The notes under the pieces were generated by a model. The model ran no database searches. It was not told the DNA's origin and worked only from the letters and a program-made list of their open reading frames with translations. The translations under genes and the position numbers were made by a program. Source: Neptunicella marina (lineage in GTDB: Bacteria; Pseudomonadota; Gammaproteobacteria; Enterobacterales; Alteromonadaceae). Taken from it: a DNA stretch of 64,000 bases. Position 1 is the stretch's first letter; every line of letters begins with the position of its first letter. The stretch covers positions 1 through 64,000 of the forward strand of contig NZ_JACNEP010000011.1 of NCBI RefSeq assembly GCF_014270035.1. Reading direction: 5' to 3'. Shown in pieces: positions 54,103-63,445 of this stretch.

Positions 54103-55653
54103 ATGAGCGAAATTCAACAAGACGAAAATAAATTAATTGCCGAGCGTCGCGCCAAACTTGAGCACATCAGAAAAGACTGCAAAGCCAATGGTCACCCAAA
54201 TGATTTTGAGCGTGAACATTATGCTGCTGACTTGCAAAAAGCCTTTGGTGAGCGTGAAAAAGACGAACTGGAAAGCATGGCGAAAGTGGTGAGCGTTGCT
54301 GGCCGTATATTGGCAAAACGTGGTCCATTTTTAGTTTTACAGGACATGTCGGGTCGCATTCAGTCTTACGCGTCTAAAGATGCACAAAAGCAAATTAAAG
54401 AGTTGTACGGCAGCCTGGATATTGGTGACATTATCGGTGTTACCGGTGAGTTGCATAAATCGGGTAAAGGCGATCTTTACGTGAATATGGCCGAGTTTAA
54501 ACTACTGACCAAATCACTGCGTCCATTACCAGAAAAGTTCCATGGTTTATCGGATCAGGAAACCAAATATCGCCAGCGCTATGTTGATTTGATCATTAAT
54601 CAGCAAACCCGCGAAACCTTCCGTATTCGCAGCAAAATTGTTGAAGGTATTCGTCAATACCTGAGCAACCGCAACTTTATGGAAGTGGAAACACCCATGT
54701 TGCAGGTGATCCCAGGCGGCGCCACTGCGGCACCGTTTGTGACGCACCACAATGCGCTGGATATCGATATGTATTTACGTATCGCACCGGAGCTGTACCT
54801 GAAGCGTCTGGTTGTTGGTGGTTTTGAGCGTGTATTCGAGATTAACCGTAACTTCCGCAACGAAGGTTTATCCACCCGTCACAACCCTGAATTCACTATG
54901 ATTGAGTTCTATCAGGCTTATGCCAATTACGAAGATTTGATGGATTTAACCGAAGATATGCTGCGCACGCTGGCACTGGATGTAATGGGCAGCACAGTGA
55001 TTAAAAATACCGTTAAAGATGCCGAAGGCAACGTCACCGAAGAAAAGCACTACGACTTTGGCCAGCCTTTCACCCGCTTAACCATGAGCGAAGCCATTCT
55101 GAAATACTGGAAAGGTGCAAATGAAGCTGCGATTAACGACCCGGAAAATCATCTGGATGAATTAAAAGCGATGGCGAAAGAGTTGCATATTAAAGAGCCG
55201 GAAGTCGATGGTATCTGGGGACCAGGTAAGTATCTGTGTGAAATCTTTGAAGCCACTGCGGAAGAAAAACTGGATCAACCGACTTTTATTACCGCTTATC
55301 CGTGGGAAGTATCACCACTGGCACGCCGTAATGATGAAAATCCATTCATTACCGACCGTTTTGAATTCTTTGTGGGTGGTCGTGAGCTGGCCAACGGTTT
55401 CTCGGAGTTAAATGATGCCGAAGATCAGGCGGCCCGTTTCCGTAAACAGGTTGAAGAAAAAGATGCCGGTGACGAAGAAGCCATGCACTATGATGATGAC
55501 TACATTCGTGCGTTGGAATATGGCTTACCGCCAACTGCAGGTGAAGGTATCGGTATCGACCGATTGGTGATGTTATTTACCGATAGCCCAACCATTAAAG
55601 ATGTGATTTTGTTCCCACACATGCGACCTCAGGCGCAAACGCAGGAAGTTTAA
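54103..55653 (+). CDS. lysS: Lysyl-tRNA synthetase (class II)
   Basis: 516 aa (E. coli LysS 505). An N-terminal OB-fold anticodon-binding domain (about 60-150; [23 protein letters not shown]) is followed by the class II core with motif 1 ([21 protein letters not shown]), motif 2 ([23 protein letters not shown]) and motif 3 ([16 protein letters not shown], near the C-terminus). It is co-transcribed with prfB, the conserved arrangement, and closed by a terminator. Confidence 0.96.
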   Translation: MSEIQQDENKLIAERRAKLEHIRKDCKANGHPNDFEREHYAADLQKAFGEREKDELESMAKVVSVAGRILAKRGPFLVLQDMSGRIQSYASKDAQKQIKELYGSLDIGDIIGVTGELHKSGKGDLYVNMAEFKLLTKSLRPLPEKFHGLSDQETKYRQRYVDLIINQQTRETFRIRSKIVEGIRQYLSNRNFMEVETPMLQVIPGGATAAPFVTHHNALDIDMYLRIAPELYLKRLVVGGFERVFEINRNFRNEGLSTRHNPEFTMIEFYQAYANYEDLMDLTEDMLRTLALDVMGSTVIKNTVKDAEGNVTEEKHYDFGQPFTRLTMSEAILKYWKGANEAAINDPENHLDELKAMAKELHIKEPEVDGIWGPGKYLCEIFEATAEEKLDQPTFITAYPWEVSPLARRNDENPFITDRFEFFVGGRELANGFSELNDAEDQAARFRKQVEEKDAGDEEAMHYDDDYIRALEYGLPPTAGEGIGIDRLVMLFTDSPTIKDVILFPHMRPQAQTQEV

Positions 55654-55654
55654 T

Positions 55655-55681
55655 AAAACACCGGCTTATGCCGGTGTTTTT
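55655..55681. terminator. Terminator after lysS (bidirectional)
   Basis: AAAACACCGGC-TTA-TGCCGGTGTTTT: a GC-rich stem with A and T tracts, between lysS and the convergent VOC gene. Confidence 0.92.
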
Positions 55682-55701
55682 GCATCTGGTTTACGTTCGT
55701 C

Positions 55702-56121
55702 TTAGTCATAAGTTGAGTTGCGCTCCAGTGGAACATCACTGAGATACTCAACAAATTCAACTTCAAAGCCAGCAGGATCGATAAAATAGATATTGCGACG
55801 ATAGGGATTTGTGCCACCGGGCTTTGCAATTTCAAATCCTGCGTCATTTAACCGTTTTATTACCGCATCCAGATTTTGGGTTACATAGGCAAAGTGAGCA
55901 AAGCCGACGCTGTGACCTTCAAGTTCTCTGTTTTGTCCTTCACCGTGATCACTTAATGCGATGTAGTGATAGTCGTCACCAAAGTGCAGCCAGGTTCGTG
56001 GTTTACCGTACCAGTCGCCTTTACCCTGATCGCGAATCTTCCAGTGTGGAAACGCAGCGCGGTAAAAGCTCAACATGTCGTCAATATTGCTTACTACTAA
56101 ATTAACGTGCTCCAGATACAT
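55702..56121 (-). CDS. VOC-family (glyoxalase-fold) protein
   Basis: 139 aa with two beta-alpha-beta-beta-beta modules: LEHVNLVVSNIDDMLSFYRAAFP (metal His at about residue 4), VGFAHFAYVTQNLDAVIKRLNDAGFEIA, and INPxG-like IYFIDPAGFEVEFVEYL (metal Glu in EFVEY). Members include glyoxalase I, dioxygenases and resistance proteins, and the substrate here is unknown. It starts 9 bp after a 25-codon reading frame whose stop overlaps its ribosome binding site (TAGGAGC). Both lie behind a MerR-type promoter, so it is probably inducible by a small reactive compound or metal. Confidence 0.85.
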   Translation of the reverse strand: MYLEHVNLVVSNIDDMLSFYRAAFPHWKIRDQGKGDWYGKPRTWLHFGDDYHYIALSDHGEGQNRELEGHSVGFAHFAYVTQNLDAVIKRLNDAGFEIAKPGGTNPYRRNIYFIDPAGFEVEFVEYLSDVPLERNSTYD

Positions 56122-56130
56122 ATAATGCTC

Positions 56131-56208
56131 CTACTTATATTGCATGGTTGAATTAAAAAGTGTTTTCCATTTACGCATGATGGATGAGGGTTTTGTGTGA
56201 TTGGTCAT
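56131..56208 (-). CDS. 25-codon leader ORF coupled to the VOC gene
   Basis: ATG at 56208 has AAGGAG seven bases upstream and encodes a basic 25-residue peptide (begins MTNHTKPSSIMRKWK, ends MQYK) with TAG at 56131. The stop overlaps the TAGGAGC binding site of the VOC gene, so translation may be coupled. The predicted transcription start lies only about 25 bases before it. No family is recognised. It may be a functional small protein, a leader peptide or a fragment. Confidence 0.5.
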   Translation of the reverse strand: MTNHTKPSSIMRKWKTLFNSTMQYK

Positions 56209-56239
56209 TTTTATGCTCCTTGTATTAACTGATGGCAGA

Positions 56240-56270
56240 AGCATAAAACCTTAAGTTAAGTTTAGGTAAA
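56240..56270 (-). promoter_or_regulatory. MerR-family type promoter with 19-bp spacer
   Basis: On the minus strand TTTACC (56265-56270) and TATGCT (56240-56245) are 19 bp apart, the over-long spacer typical of MerR-activated promoters. The spacer holds the dyad ACCTAAACTTAACTTAAGGT (56248-56267), with 8 of 10 positions symmetric, close in style to SoxR and related sites. The regulator gene is not in this window. Confidence 0.7.
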
Positions 56271-56319
56271 GTGTTTTTTACAAAAAATAAGGTTTAAGTG
56301 GAGCAAATACAAAAGGCAT

Positions 56320-56347
56320 AAAAAAAGCCCGGTTAAGGGCCTTTTTT
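56320..56347 (-). terminator. Terminator of the ygfZ-slyD unit
   Basis: On the minus strand GGCCC-TTAACC-GGGC is flanked by A and T runs and ends in seven T, 18 bases after the slyD stop. Confidence 0.8.
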
Positions 56348-56365
56348 ATGTTTGATTAAACCAGT

Positions 56366-56851
56366 TTAGTGCTGATGTCCACAACCACCTGCTGAATGAA
56401 CATGGCCGTGAGCCAGCTCATCTGCAGTGGCTTCACGTACTTCCAGAATTTCGACATCAAAGGATAGCGGGATACCCGCCAAAGGATGGTTGCCATCCAC
56501 CACCACTTCGTCTTCTGTTACATCAATGACGGTCACAGACTGCTCACCTTCATCGGTGCCAGCGCGAAATTGCATTCCAACCTCGACTTCCATTCCTTCA
56601 AACATGTTTTTAGGCACAGCCTGAACCAGTTGGTCATGACGTTCGCCATAGGCTTTTTCCGGTTCAACATCCAATTGCATTGCGTCACCTGCTTGTTTAC
56701 CAATCATGGCATCTTCCAGCCCCTGAATTAAATAGCCGGTGCCGTGAATATATTGCATAGGTTCGCCATTGCGGGATGAGTCAATTTGCACACCATCGGC
56801 AGAGCTAACGGTAAAATGCATGGTAACGACGCTGTTGTTTGAAATTTTCAT
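56366..56851 (-). CDS. slyD: FKBP-type peptidyl-prolyl isomerase SlyD
   Basis: Cytoplasmic proline isomerase and metallochaperone, 161 aa. The FKBP domain is split by the insert-in-flap chaperone domain: ISNNSVVTMHFTVSSADG, then YIHGTGYLIQGLEDAMIGKQAGD, then flap residues VEPEKAYGERHDQLVQAVPK. The C-terminal tail HGHVHSAGGCGHQH is a short metal-binding His/Cys segment, much shorter than the E. coli tail. ATG at 56851 with AAGGA is preferred over the frame from 56872. It follows ygfZ by 10 bp. Confidence 0.92.
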   Translation of the reverse strand: MKISNNSVVTMHFTVSSADGVQIDSSRNGEPMQYIHGTGYLIQGLEDAMIGKQAGDAMQLDVEPEKAYGERHDQLVQAVPKNMFEGMEVEVGMQFRAGTDEGEQSVTVIDVTEDEVVVDGNHPLAGIPLSFDVEILEVREATADELAHGHVHSAGGCGHQH

Positions 56852-56861
56852 TATTTTCCTT

Positions 56862-57782
56862 TTAAAGTTCAAGGCTGTATGGAAGGGGAAGTACGGTAAA
56901 CTGATACTCGGGATGTGCCTTACTGCGTAATACCGCCCCGGTTTGTGTGTCGTTGGCTAATACTGCCAACAGCCATGTTTGATTTTCTAACGTGGCACAG
57001 CTTAACACAGTTCCACCACGACGCCAGTTTTCCTCGATGGACAGCTCCAGTGTTTCACCTGCTTCAAGCTCAATGTTTTGCTGAGAATGCAGGATGAAGG
57101 CTGCCCGTTTGTTTTTGCCTAAATATTTGGTACGCGCTACCACTTCCTGACCCATGTAACAGCCTTTGGTGAAGCTTATTGCACCTAAAGCCTGCATATT
57201 TAGCATTTGTGGTACAAATTCATTACAGTTGGCTGCTTCTATATGTGCGATTCCGTTCTGAATATCCAGAACCTGCCAATGGGAGTGCTCATCAGGGGAC
57301 TGGTTGATAAAACGCTTTTCAGCGTCTTTATTAATCATCACCAGCCAACGTTTTTCGTTACCTTCAATGCAAATAACGACCGCTTCATGATTGGCGACTG
57401 TGGCCAAATGTTGAGAGGGAATTTCACCAAAAAACTGTTCAATATGGGAGGCAAAAATATCACCACTTCCGCCTATTAATCCGTATTCGGCGCTATTGTT
57501 TTCAATATCTACTTTAGAGAAAACGGCGAACTTCCTGAATGCCTCAAATGAGCCAGTTAACCCCGACAGGTGGGTAATTAAGTGAATTTTATCCTGCCAG
57601 TTAATTGCATAGAAGATACTCCAGGTTTTACCTTTAGCATCACAATGACAACCTGTTAGCGCATTATTGTTATGCAGTTGTTTTACGTCTGCAGTAATTT
57701 GCCCCTGAAGATAAGATTCTTTTTCTTGTCCGGCTAAACTAATGACACCCAGATGGTCCAGTTTTTGAATAAAATCAGTCAT
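56862..57782 (-). CDS. ygfZ: tRNA-modifying protein YgfZ (folate-binding, Fe-S maintenance)
   Basis: 306 aa. The family signature is KGCYMGQEVVARTKYLGKNKR (Cys about residue 205), where the cysteine matters for iron-sulfur enzyme maintenance. The N-terminal folate-binding fold begins LGVISLAGQEKESYLQGQITADV. In E. coli YgfZ helps MiaB and other Fe-S enzymes. It is divergent from sdhE-ygfX, matching E. coli order. Confidence 0.93.
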   Translation of the reverse strand: MTDFIQKLDHLGVISLAGQEKESYLQGQITADVKQLHNNNALTGCHCDAKGKTWSIFYAINWQDKIHLITHLSGLTGSFEAFRKFAVFSKVDIENNSAEYGLIGGSGDIFASHIEQFFGEIPSQHLATVANHEAVVICIEGNEKRWLVMINKDAEKRFINQSPDEHSHWQVLDIQNGIAHIEAANCNEFVPQMLNMQALGAISFTKGCYMGQEVVARTKYLGKNKRAAFILHSQQNIELEAGETLELSIEENWRRGGTVLSCATLENQTWLLAVLANDTQTGAVLRSKAHPEYQFTVLPLPYSLEL

Positions 57783-57937
57783 ATCAATATCAATGCTAAG
57801 AACAATATTGTTGAATATGGGGGGGAAATATCAATTTGCAATCAGGGCACTAAGATTTCTTATACCACTCTGATATTAAAATACATCCCTGCCGGATTTT
57901 GATATTATGCATGTGTATTCTTTGATTAAGGTGAGTC

Positions 57938-58189
57938 ATGTTTTCAACCCAACGTTTTAATCGTTTAAAGTGGGCGTGTCGTCGTGGCATGCTGGAGCTG
58001 GATGTGCTTTTTATGCCGTTTGTCGAGCAAGCATTCGATCAATTATCTGAAGAGCAAAAGGTCACGTTTGAACGACTGCTTACGTGTGATGATCCCGATT
58101 TATATGCCTGGTTTATGGGGCATCAGGCTTGTGAGGATAAAGAACTGGCAGAGATGGTCAGTATCATTTTAAATCGTGTCAAAGTATAG
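57938..58189 (+). CDS. sdhE: FAD assembly factor SdhE
   Basis: 83 aa with the key motif LKWACRRGMLELDVLF (RGxxE, about residues 13-18), needed for covalent flavinylation of succinate dehydrogenase SdhA, and DPDLYAWFMGHQ later. AAGGTGAG precedes the ATG. It overlaps ygfX by 14 bp. nadB, a flavoprotein but not covalently flavinylated, lies nearby. Confidence 0.94.
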   Translation: MFSTQRFNRLKWACRRGMLELDVLFMPFVEQAFDQLSEEQKVTFERLLTCDDPDLYAWFMGHQACEDKELAEMVSIILNRVKV

Positions 58190-58601
58190 AATTGAGATTC
58201 AACCCTCAAAATTGGTCAAAGGACTGCAGATAGCATTAACCGGCATATTAATTTTGTCGGTATGGAGTTGGCAGCCCGATGTCATGCGGCAGCAGGTCTG
58301 GTTGCAACTGTTTATCAGCCTGATTCTGCTGGTTTTTGTTATATATCATCTTAAACAGTCTTCATTGTCGGCTATCGTATCGGTAGATACCGATGGTCAT
58401 TGGTTATGGCTTGACCGGCAAACAACCGCCAACATTCAATCTTCTTCAAAAATAAGTCAGTTTGTACTGTGGGTTTATCTGCAAGAAGCGGACGGAAAAC
58501 GCCATTGGCTTTGGATCTTTAAAGATGCGGTTAAATATGAAGATTTCAGACGTTTATCCCGCATTATATTACAAATGCAAAAACACCCTGTTGAACATTA
58601 A
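58176..58601 (+). CDS. ygfX: YgfX-like membrane protein
   Basis: 141 aa with a short cytoplasmic start and two close membrane helices (about 16-31 and 42-60), then a C-terminal domain with HWLWLDRQ, VYLQEADGKRHWLWIFKDAVKYEDFRRLSRI. In E. coli YgfX (CptA) has been described as a membrane toxin affecting MreB/FtsZ with SdhE (CptB) as its partner; that pairing is debated. The start is GTG at 58176, inside sdhE. Confidence 0.82.
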   Translation: MSKYRIEIQPSKLVKGLQIALTGILILSVWSWQPDVMRQQVWLQLFISLILLVFVIYHLKQSSLSAIVSVDTDGHWLWLDRQTTANIQSSSKISQFVLWVYLQEADGKRHWLWIFKDAVKYEDFRRLSRIILQMQKHPVEH

Positions 58602-58619
58602 CAGTCGAAGTTGGTAAGT

Positions 58620-59453
58620 ATGTCTCTTATACAAACAATAGCCCGGATGTCTAAAGCGTTATTTAAACGTAATCAGACGTCTTTTGAACGCGTATTGCCA
58701 CACAAGTGTCTTGAACTTCAGATTGATGCAATAGATAGTGAACATCTTGCAGGATATAACAATTGTATAGGTTGGCAGCCGGAAGGGGTACTTAGCCCGA
58801 CTTATTTGCATGTATTAGCTTCAGCGTCGCATTTGCAATTATTGCTTGAGTCTGAACAGCCTTTTGCATTATTGGGGTTGGTGCATATTGCTAACCGTAT
58901 CGAACAGTTGCGCCCGGTAAACGTCAATGAATGCATTAATCTGAAAAGTTATTTAGATAACCTGCAGCCGCATGCAAAAGGCTGGTGTTTTGATATTGTT
59001 ACCGAGGCTTGTGTCAGTAATCAGCTGGTATGGCGTGAAATTAGCACCAATCTAAGTCGCGGAAAAACACACAATATACCTAAACATCCATTAATCAATT
59101 TACCCGATGAACTTAAGCTTCAGGCTGAAATTTTGGCGCCAACAAATATCGGTAGACGTTATGCGCGTTTTTCTGGGGACTATAATCCGATTCATTTATA
59201 TCCGTTATTAGCCAAATGCTTGGGTTTTAAGCGACATATTGCCCATGGTATGTGGAGTAAAGCACGCTGTTTAGCTGAGTTGGCAAACACGCTGCCACAA
59301 CAATTTTCAGTGACGGTTAATTTTACCAGACCTTTGTTTTTACCGGGTTATGCTGCTTTGAGTTACGCAACCAGAAATGAGTTAACCAGCTTTGAATTAA
59401 CATCCTCAGAGGCGAGTCATTTGCGCGGAAGCATACAAAATCTCATGGTTTAA
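58620..59453 (+). CDS. MaoC-like hydratase-fold protein
   Basis: 277 aa. The C-terminal half is a MaoC hot-dog domain with the hydratase-2 motif [23 protein letters not shown] and [13 protein letters not shown] (about residues 180-220; catalytic Asp and His). The N-terminal half looks like a second, degenerate hot-dog. It may act on enoyl-CoA or acyl-ACP substrates. ATG at 58620 is preferred over TTG at 58611. It is convergent with nadB, overlapping it by 11 bp. Confidence 0.8.
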   Translation: MSLIQTIARMSKALFKRNQTSFERVLPHKCLELQIDAIDSEHLAGYNNCIGWQPEGVLSPTYLHVLASASHLQLLLESEQPFALLGLVHIANRIEQLRPVNVNECINLKSYLDNLQPHAKGWCFDIVTEACVSNQLVWREISTNLSRGKTHNIPKHPLINLPDELKLQAEILAPTNIGRRYARFSGDYNPIHLYPLLAKCLGFKRHIAHGMWSKARCLAELANTLPQQFSVTVNFTRPLFLPGYAALSYATRNELTSFELTSSEASHLRGSIQNLMV

Positions 59454-61032
59454 TGATACTTGGGCCACTTTGTTCAAGTTGCTGTGGAAAGTCGAGATTG
59501 TAGTGCAATCCCCGACTTTCTTTGCGCTGCATGGCACAACGAACAATTAAATCTGCCACGGTGACCAGATTACGCAATTCGAGCAGGTTATTACTGACTC
59601 TGAAATTGGCGTAATAATCATGGATTTCCTGTTTTAGCAGCTCAATACGACGCGCAGCTCGTTCCAGTCTTTTGGTGGTGCGTACTATACCCACATAGTC
59701 CCACATAAAGAGCCTGAGCTCATGCCAGTTATGCTGGATTACCACTTCTTCGTCTGAGTTGGTTACCATGCTCTCGTCCCAGGGACGAATTGCTGGCGTA
59801 TCATGAGTTTCATTCAAACGTCCGATAATGTGTTCTGCAGCAGCATGGGCAAACACAATGCACTCTAATAGTGAATTACTAGCCATACGATTAGCACCGT
59901 GTAAACCGGTATAAGCGACTTCACCCGCGGCATATAGATTATCCAAATCGGTACGTGCATCGGTATTGGTGATCACACCACCGCAACTGTAATGTGCTGC
60001 TGGTACCACAGGAATCGGCTGGCGGGTAATATCAATTCCCAGTGAACGACATTTACGGTAAATGGTTGGAAAATGTTTCACGATGAAATCAGCGGGTTTA
60101 TGGCTAATATCCAGATACATGCAATCCGCGCCTAAGCGTTTCATTTCATAGTCGATAGCACGCGCGACAATATCCCGGGGGGCCAGCTCTGCACGTTCAT
60201 CAAATTTGTGCATAAAACGGCTACCATCAGCATGACACAAATAGGCTCCTTCACCTCGCAAAGCCTCAGTGATTAAGAAGTTGCGTGCTTCAGGATGATA
60301 TAAGCAAGTGGGATGAAACTGGTTAAATTCCATATTGGCAACACGGCATCCCGCTCGCCACGCCATCGCGACACCATCTCCACTGGATACATCCGGGTTT
60401 GAAGTATATTGATATACTTTGCTTGCACCTCCGGTAGCCAGTGCAGCAAAGCGGCAGCGAATGACTTCAACATGCTCCTGTTTGCGGTTCCACACATAAG
60501 CACCCAATATACGTTTGTTGTCATTTTTATCTGTTATCAGATCGATGGCGTTATAGCGTTCAAAAATATGAATATTCGGGTGGGTTACAACCGCGTCTAC
60601 CAGGGTCAATTCTACTGCTTTGCCTGTGGCATCGGCCGCATGCAATATGCGGCGGTGACTATGGCCACCTTCACGGGTTAAGTGATATTGCTGATCGCCG
60701 GCTGCGGTTTGCTCCTGATCAAAAGGTACACCGTAGCCAATTAACCATTCCAGACACTTTTTGGCGCGTGATGTGGTAAAGTGCACCACATCGCGGTCAC
60801 ATATACCCCCACCAGCAATCATGGTATCTTCGATATGAAAGTCGACAGAATCCTGCTGGTCAAAGACTGCGGCAATACCACCCTGAGCATAGTAGGTGGA
60901 ACTTTCTGAGATAATGCCCTTACTAAGGACAATAACATTGCAGTGATCGGCTAATTTTAATGCCATGGACAAACCCGCAGCGCCGCTGCCGATGATCAGA
61001 ACGTCACAACAATGTTCAACAGCTTGATTCAT
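59443..61032 (-). CDS. nadB: L-aspartate oxidase
   Basis: FAD enzyme oxidising aspartate to iminoaspartate, first step of NAD synthesis. 529 aa (E. coli 540). N-terminal FAD motif [18 protein letters not shown] (about 10-27), [33 protein letters not shown] (substrate loop), [31 protein letters not shown], and a C-terminal helical domain. It is divergent from rpoE, the conserved neighbourhood. No covalent flavin site is expected. Confidence 0.95.
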   Translation of the reverse strand: MNQAVEHCCDVLIIGSGAAGLSMALKLADHCNVIVLSKGIISESSTYYAQGGIAAVFDQQDSVDFHIEDTMIAGGGICDRDVVHFTTSRAKKCLEWLIGYGVPFDQEQTAAGDQQYHLTREGGHSHRRILHAADATGKAVELTLVDAVVTHPNIHIFERYNAIDLITDKNDNKRILGAYVWNRKQEHVEVIRCRFAALATGGASKVYQYTSNPDVSSGDGVAMAWRAGCRVANMEFNQFHPTCLYHPEARNFLITEALRGEGAYLCHADGSRFMHKFDERAELAPRDIVARAIDYEMKRLGADCMYLDISHKPADFIVKHFPTIYRKCRSLGIDITRQPIPVVPAAHYSCGGVITNTDARTDLDNLYAAGEVAYTGLHGANRMASNSLLECIVFAHAAAEHIIGRLNETHDTPAIRPWDESMVTNSDEEVVIQHNWHELRLFMWDYVGIVRTTKRLERAARRIELLKQEIHDYYANFRVSNNLLELRNLVTVADLIVRCAMQRKESRGLHYNLDFPQQLEQSGPSIIKP

Positions 61033-61186
61033 AATGTAAACTTGTCAGGTGGGTAAAGGGTGGAAAGACCACAGAATGGTTTGACATGGTATTCATGTGC
61101 AAACAAATTACAATTGAAATAATCGCATAAATTATGGTTTTTAGCGGTTAATTCAGAAAAAATAACAAAAACCTTAAAAAATAATC

Positions 61187-61214
61187 GAACTAAATGAAAA
61201 AGTCCGAGTCTATG
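61187..61214 (+). promoter_or_regulatory. Possible sigma-E autoregulated promoter of rpoE
   Basis: GAACTA (61187-61192), 16 bp, then TCTATG (61209-61214) resemble the sigma-E pattern GAACTT-N16-TCTGA. It lies 61 bp before the rpoE start. Autoregulation is known in relatives. Confidence 0.5.
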
Positions 61215-61275
61215 TTTGTAGCTTGCATGAGCCAGATGCAGTTTAGATAGAAGTTCGTAGGGAGTATTGGCTCAG

Positions 61276-61854
61276 ATGAGCGAGCAGTTAACCGACCAAC
61301 AAATTGTAGAACGTGTACAGCAAGGTGATAAAAACGCCTTCAATTTATTGGTTACTAAATATCAGCATAAGGTGAGTCATTTGGTCTCACGTTATGTAAG
61401 AAATTCCGGTGATGTGGCCGATGTGGTGCAGGAAGCCTTTATAAAGGCATATCGTGCACTGGCTAATTTCAGAGGTGAGAGTGCGTTTTACACCTGGCTC
61501 TACCGGATTGCGGTAAATACCGCTAAAAATTACCTGGTTGCTCAGGGGCGTAAACCTCCCAGCAACGATGTAGATGCAGAAGAAGCTGATTTTTATGACG
61601 GTAGTGATGCGTTGAAAGAAAACGCGTCCCCCGAAAGAACCATGATGTCAGATCAAATGGAAGCATTGGTATTTGACACTTTGGACAAGTTACCGGAAGA
61701 TTTACGTATGGCGATTACCTTACGTGAATTGGAAGGCTTAAGTTACGAGGATATCGCTAATGTAATGGAGTGTCCTGTTGGTACTGTAAGATCCCGTATC
61801 TTCAGAGCACGTGAAGCGATTGATAAAGTTGTTCAGCCATTATTGGAGCGTTAA
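61276..61854 (+). CDS. rpoE: RNA polymerase sigma factor RpoE (sigma-E)
   Basis: Extracytoplasmic stress sigma factor, 192 aa. Region 2: DKNAFNLLVTKYQHKVSHLVSRYV and DVVQEAFIKAYRALANFRG; region 4: LPEDLRMAITLRELEGLSYEDIANVMECPVGTVRSRIFRAREAI. ATG at 61276 (GGAG 11 bases upstream) fits family alignments; a TTG at 61267 adds three residues. It heads rpoE-rseA-rseB-rseC. Confidence 0.97.
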   Translation: MSEQLTDQQIVERVQQGDKNAFNLLVTKYQHKVSHLVSRYVRNSGDVADVVQEAFIKAYRALANFRGESAFYTWLYRIAVNTAKNYLVAQGRKPPSNDVDAEEADFYDGSDALKENASPERTMMSDQMEALVFDTLDKLPEDLRMAITLRELEGLSYEDIANVMECPVGTVRSRIFRAREAIDKVVQPLLER

Positions 61855-61867
61855 TCAGGATTTTTTT

Positions 61868-62479
61868 ATGACGCAGCAGAAATATGAAAAATTATCAGCA
61901 TGGGTAGACGGTGAAATTCATCACGATGGGCTGGTGGATGATCTGAAAAACGATGCTGAATTGATGCAGAAGTGGCAGGGGTATCACCTTGTTCGCGATG
62001 CGTTGCGTAAGGAAACACCGGACCAGTTAAACTTTGATATTGCAGCCAATGTAGCGGCAGCATTAGAGAATGAACCCACATTACTGGCACCTAAAAAATC
62101 AACCTGGCGTGACTGGCCTGTGGTGGGGAATGTTATTCCTTTGGTACGTAATGCTGGTCAGTTTGCTATTGCGGCGTCGGTAGCAACCGCGATGATTATA
62201 GGTGTACAGAATTACAACCAGCCCAAAGATGTGGAAACCAATTTTGAATCCAATAGTGGTTTCAGTGGACTGGGTGTGCAGGGTGGATTGTCGCCCGTTA
62301 GTCTTGAGCAGTCCCGGGCGTTACCTCGTCAGTCAGTTCAGGAACAGCAGCGTAAAATTATTGCATTTTTAACTGACCATCAGCAGCAAATGCGCCGCAA
62401 AACCACTGAGCTTGAGCATAATAATCCTCAACAAGTAACTGAAAATGAAACCGAACAAGCTGAGGTTTCTCCCAAATAA
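61868..62479 (+). CDS. rseA: Anti-sigma-E factor RseA
   Basis: 203 aa single-pass membrane protein that holds RpoE. The N-terminal anti-sigma domain starts QKYEKLSAWVDGE and has WQGYHLVRDALRKETP (about 35-50). A membrane segment near 95-115 (FAIAASVATAMIIGVQ) is followed by a Q-rich periplasmic tail for RseB and protease control. ATG at 61868 with AGGA upstream is chosen over a longer frame inside rpoE. Confidence 0.92.
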   Translation: MTQQKYEKLSAWVDGEIHHDGLVDDLKNDAELMQKWQGYHLVRDALRKETPDQLNFDIAANVAAALENEPTLLAPKKSTWRDWPVVGNVIPLVRNAGQFAIAASVATAMIIGVQNYNQPKDVETNFESNSGFSGLGVQGGLSPVSLEQSRALPRQSVQEQQRKIIAFLTDHQQQMRRKTTELEHNNPQQVTENETEQAEVSPK

Positions 62480-62488
62480 GAAGTCAAT

Positions 62489-63445
62489 ATGTGGCGTGTA
62501 TTTGCAGTAGTTAGTTTATTGATTTGTTCGGCAGCTTCGGCTGCCGATTTGCCATCTGAAGACAGCGCACAAGGCTGGTTAACTAAAATGGCAACCGCCC
62601 TGCGCACCAAAAACTATGATATGTCTTTTGTGGTGTTGCAACCTCAATCAACCGTTGAACCTTATCGTTGGCGTCATGCTATTGTGGATGGCAAAGAGAT
62701 GGAACATTTAAGTCTGTTAAATGGTCCTGGACGTGAAATGGTGCGTATCGATGATAAGGTCAGTGTGTTTGAACCCAATGTTCCGGCCTATTCACAGCAA
62801 TCAGATACCATTAACGGTCCGCTGCCTGCTATTTTATTTCGTGAACCACTGGATTTAGCTGATGCTTATAATTTTGTATTGGTGGGTCGTAGCCGTATTT
62901 CCGGCCGCGCGACACAGCAAATACGTGTTATATGTAAAGATAAAACCCGTTATGGCTTTAATTTATGGCTGGATCAGGAAAGTGGTTTATTGTTGAAAAT
63001 GGATATGGTTGACCAGTCCGGCAAAATTATCGAGCAAGTGCAGGTCGCATCATTATCCGTTACCGAAAAGCCAGCGGATATTTTTCAGAAAATTGAAGAG
63101 GAGAAGCTGCCGGATATTGTTAATAACAGCATTGCGGCACTACCCGAACACAAATGGCAATTACGCTGGTTACCACAGGGTATGAACGAAGTACGTCGCG
63201 ATACTCACCGTTTATCGGTGACCGGGAATGTGATTGATTACATCCTTTATTCTGATGGGTTAGTGGATATTTCGGTTTATATTCAGGATGATTATCCCGG
63301 AGAGAGTAATAAAAATCTTTATCGCCACGGGGCGGAAACCTATTATTCATTTCATCAGGGCAATCTCGAGATCACCGTCGTCGGTAAAATTCCCCCGCAA
63401 ACAGCGGATCGCATGGCACAGTCTCTGGCCATTGAGGCAAATTAA
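62489..63445 (+). CDS. rseB: Sigma-E regulator RseB (MucB)
   Basis: Periplasmic sensor binding the RseA tail and lipopolysaccharide or porin signals, 318 aa. Signal peptide WRVFAVVSLLICSAASA, then a lipoprotein-like LolA-fold domain (about 25-200: WLTKMATALRTKNYDMSFVVLQ, WRHAIVDGKEMEHLSLLNGPGREMVR) and a C-terminal MucB/RseB domain (WLPQGMNEVRRDTHRL, about 230-318). It starts 9 bp after rseA. Confidence 0.94.
   Translation: MWRVFAVVSLLICSAASAADLPSEDSAQGWLTKMATALRTKNYDMSFVVLQPQSTVEPYRWRHAIVDGKEMEHLSLLNGPGREMVRIDDKVSVFEPNVPAYSQQSDTINGPLPAILFREPLDLADAYNFVLVGRSRISGRATQQIRVICKDKTRYGFNLWLDQESGLLLKMDMVDQSGKIIEQVQVASLSVTEKPADIFQKIEEEKLPDIVNNSIAALPEHKWQLRWLPQGMNEVRRDTHRLSVTGNVIDYILYSDGLVDISVYIQDDYPGESNKNLYRHGAETYYSFHQGNLEITVVGKIPPQTADRMAQSLAIEAN

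Noticed and set aside
58176-58601. sdhE-ygfX as a confirmed toxin-antitoxin pair
   Set aside because: The overlap is notable, but the toxin role of YgfX is disputed and SdhE has a well-established assembly role.
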